Shown: piece by piece, positions 43,809 to 44,998 of the stretch | Position numbering within the stretch: position 1 is the stretch's first letter | Layout: the number at the start of each line of letters is the position of its first letter | Source of the DNA: Methanobacteriota archaeon | GTDB lineage: Archaea > Thermoplasmatota > Thermoplasmata > RBG-16-68-12 > JAFNFQ01 | Length of the DNA: 44,998 bases | Reading direction: 5' to 3' | NCBI GenBank assembly: GCA_017885655.1 | Contig: JAFNFQ010000083.1 | Coordinates: 1 to 44,998 of the forward strand | Position numbers and translations under genes: made by a program | The notes under the pieces: model-generated | Database searches by the model: none | Seen by the model: only the letters and a program-made list of their open reading frames with translations | Told to the model about the DNA's origin: nothing

Positions 43809-44402
43809 TTGTTCGTCCCTGAGAAGAACCTCAAGGATCTGGTCATCTCGTATGTGAAGTCCGAGGAGAGGTCCATCAGCGCCCTGACGCGGCAGCTGAA
43901 CAAGGACGGCTACAAGTTCCACAGGCTATTCATCACGGGGTACCTGAAGGCGCTGACTGACATGGGTCTCCTCAGGGAGAGGGACATCCCGCCGTCGAAG
44001 ATCTACACGACCTCGGCGTACAGGGGGCAGAACCTGTACGAGGCGATCGGCGAGCAGTGCAGGGCGCTCGAGAGGGACGAGAGGAGGCAGGCGCGCCTCG
44101 CGATCGCTGTCCTCCAGAGGCTCTTCAGGAGACCGGTCTTCCTCAGGGAGATCAAGGAGTGCGGCTTCGGGACGCAGATAGACGCGCTGCAGGCGTCGAA
44201 GGAGGAGAGGGAGGAGGCTAGGAAGATGCTCCTCAAGATAGGCATTCAGCTGCCGACGAACGAGCCGGCGTACTATCTCAAGGAGAGGAAGGACCAGAGC
44301 AAGGAGGCAGTGCTGGCGAGCGTGGTGCTGCAGAAGTTCGAGGCGACCGGGCTCGTCCTGGCGACGAGGCAGGTCAGCCTGGAGGAGAAGAAGAGGTACT
44401 AG
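43809..44402 (+). CDS. Winged-helix-like archaeal protein of unknown function
   Basis: The 197-residue protein begins LFVPEKNLKDLVISYVKSEE (read with M at the TTG). Residues about 5-80 read as helix-turn-helix material (SISALTRQLNKDGYKFHRLFITGYLKALTDMGLLRERDI), resembling a winged-helix domain with a terminal wing region. The rest is alpha-helical and strongly charged, with a second possible helix-turn-helix (AIAVLQRLFRRPVFLREIKECGFG), ending in EEKKRY. The start is uncertain. The frame is open to 43743, but the TATA-like box at 43767 argues for a start after it; no ATG is available. It is divergent from the KaiC-like ATPase with a 217-base intergenic region, so it could regulate that gene or itself. 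No DNA target can be named. Confidence 0.65.
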   Translation: MFVPEKNLKDLVISYVKSEERSISALTRQLNKDGYKFHRLFITGYLKALTDMGLLRERDIPPSKIYTTSAYRGQNLYEAIGEQCRALERDERRQARLAIAVLQRLFRRPVFLREIKECGFGTQIDALQASKEEREEARKMLLKIGIQLPTNEPAYYLKERKDQSKEAVLASVVLQKFEATGLVLATRQVSLEEKKRY

Positions 44403-44724
44403 GCCGCCGGGATGGACGCTCAGCTCCTCCCGAGGCTACCCAAGGGCTTCCTCGGTCCCGCTTCCCCGCGAGCGCCGGTAATCCGCGGTAAGGCTGCTCA
44501 CTTCCGTGCCTGACCCGATCCCCGCGATTGAGACTGGGTTCCTGCCCTCCGGCAGGTCTCCGGTCACTTCCAGCCCCGCGGGACAGAACCTCAACGTCGG
44601 CCCCTGGACCGCGGCAGGACTGGGAGCGCCGCTCCCGGCTGTCACCCCCGCTGAGGACGGTTTCGGTGTATAAGGGGACGCCCAACCCCCCGGTCAAGCC
44701 TAGCGCCGTTCACATCGGGCGGTC
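44403..44724. other. Intergenic stretch, no gene recognised
   Basis: There is no convincing gene on either strand. The open frames present have no ribosome-binding site or recognisable motif. One small perfect hairpin occurs: GGGAGC (44622-44627) against GCTCCC (44631-44636). The 3' end of the winged-helix-like gene has no clear terminator in it. Confidence 0.5.
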
Positions 44725-44735
44725 GATATATAAAG
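44725..44735 (+). promoter_or_regulatory. Strong TATA box near the right edge
   Basis: GATATATAAAG matches the archaeal TATA consensus well. Transcription would begin near 44760. The transcript would cover the short frame at 44803 or a non-coding RNA. Confidence 0.55.
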
Positions 44736-44802
44736 ATTGGCGGGGAGAAGGGGCATGTCGAATTCCGAGATCACTCTCTTGGAGAGACCGCAATGACCCC
44801 CC

Positions 44803-44922
44803 ATGCCCAGGCTGACGCAGGGGCAGGTCGCACGGATGATAACCGCGAGGGAAGATGGGGTCAAGTCAGCATACTCGATCGCCGAGTTCAGATCCGAAGA
44901 AGGTCCTCAGAGGAGATTGTGA
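44803..44922 (+). pseudogene. Possible remnant of a transposase N terminus
   Basis: An ATG frame of 39 codons begins MPRLTQGQVARMITARED and continues ...SAYSIAEF before a TGA at 44920-44922. The opening is reminiscent of the helix-turn-helix start of archaeal IS481-like transposases (MPRLT..QV..MI..RE.G..S...IAE....S.RRVQ). After this point the expected continuation is lost, and another frame is open to the window edge. It follows a strong TATA box. It may be a decayed insertion sequence or a chance resemblance; sequence beyond the window is needed to decide. Confidence 0.25.
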
Positions 44923-44998
44923 GGCGTCCCGAGGATGGAGAACGCAGGAATCGGCTGGATGGCGGAGCGCTCTCAGACCGATGGAGGGACTCCGGGAT

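Noticed and set aside
44436-44697. Overlapping minus-strand frames near the right end
   Set aside because: No start signal, no recognisable motif and odd Ser/Gly/Arg composition; considered non-coding.
44760-44998. tRNA, RNase P or SRP RNA at the right edge
   Set aside because: No cloverleaf, no GTTCGANTC-type T-loop and no conserved RNase P or SRP core could be found by eye.

Overview
The window looks like chromosomal DNA of a high-G+C archaeon, most likely euryarchaeal in the broad sense (a Thermoplasmatota-type lineage would fit, but I cannot prove the lineage from sequence alone). Supporting signs are an archaeal NMD3 homologue, a DUF424 protein, an MCM replicative helicase, a FlaI/GspE-type ATPase with a TadC/FlaJ-type membrane partner, a KaiC/RAD55-type ATPase, and TATA-box promoters (for example 26230-26238, 42692-42701, 43615-43624) placed about 25-45 bases before start codons. 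I see no rRNA, tRNA or CRISPR array.

Layout. 1-845: no recognisable gene; a cluster of small GC-rich hairpins at 49-108 and the promoter region of the first gene. 846-17262 (+): four giant exported proteins. Two are paralogous secreted Kelch-propeller proteins with seven SbsA/Big_5-type Ig domains each. The next two are Ig-domain proteins with a C-terminal membrane anchor. 17231-21565 (-): an information-processing block (48-aa zinc-ribbon protein, MCM helicase carrying a mini-intein, DUF424 protein, NMD3). 21782-31561 (+): two paralogous membrane-anchored proteins, each a NosD-type beta helix followed by ten fibronectin type III domains, an Ig domain and a transmembrane helix. 31581-36923: a type IV pilus-like export locus with two pilin-like proteins on the minus strand, and a CxxC protein, a secretion ATPase and a polytopic membrane protein on the plus strand. 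36966-37382 (+): FmdE-like protein. 37379-42607 (-): very large secreted subtilisin-family (S8) protease. 42770-43591 (-): KaiC/RAD55-like ATPase, divergent from a winged-helix-like protein (43809-44402, +). 44403-44998: mostly without genes, with a strong TATA box and a short transposase-like reading frame at the right edge.

How it may work together (inference). Seven of the genes encode exported proteins of roughly 840-1760 residues, so this is a cell-surface/exoproteome region interrupted by a housekeeping block. The two Kelch proteins and the protease share a C-terminal 'PG.G.WI' type module and lack a membrane anchor. Four other surface proteins end in a transmembrane helix plus a charged cytoplasmic tail. 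The pilus-like machinery in the middle could build a surface filament. The two Kelch genes share an upstream element (690-716 and 5611-5637) at nearly the same distance from their TATA boxes, which suggests common regulation.

Most noteworthy: the shared promoter element with equally spaced inverted half-sites; the 161-residue mini-intein in the Walker B region of MCM; the 48-residue zinc-ribbon gene upstream of MCM; the 564-bp in-frame duplication of two FN3 domains; and the pilus-like locus with an uncharacterised four-cysteine partner expressed from a divergent promoter.
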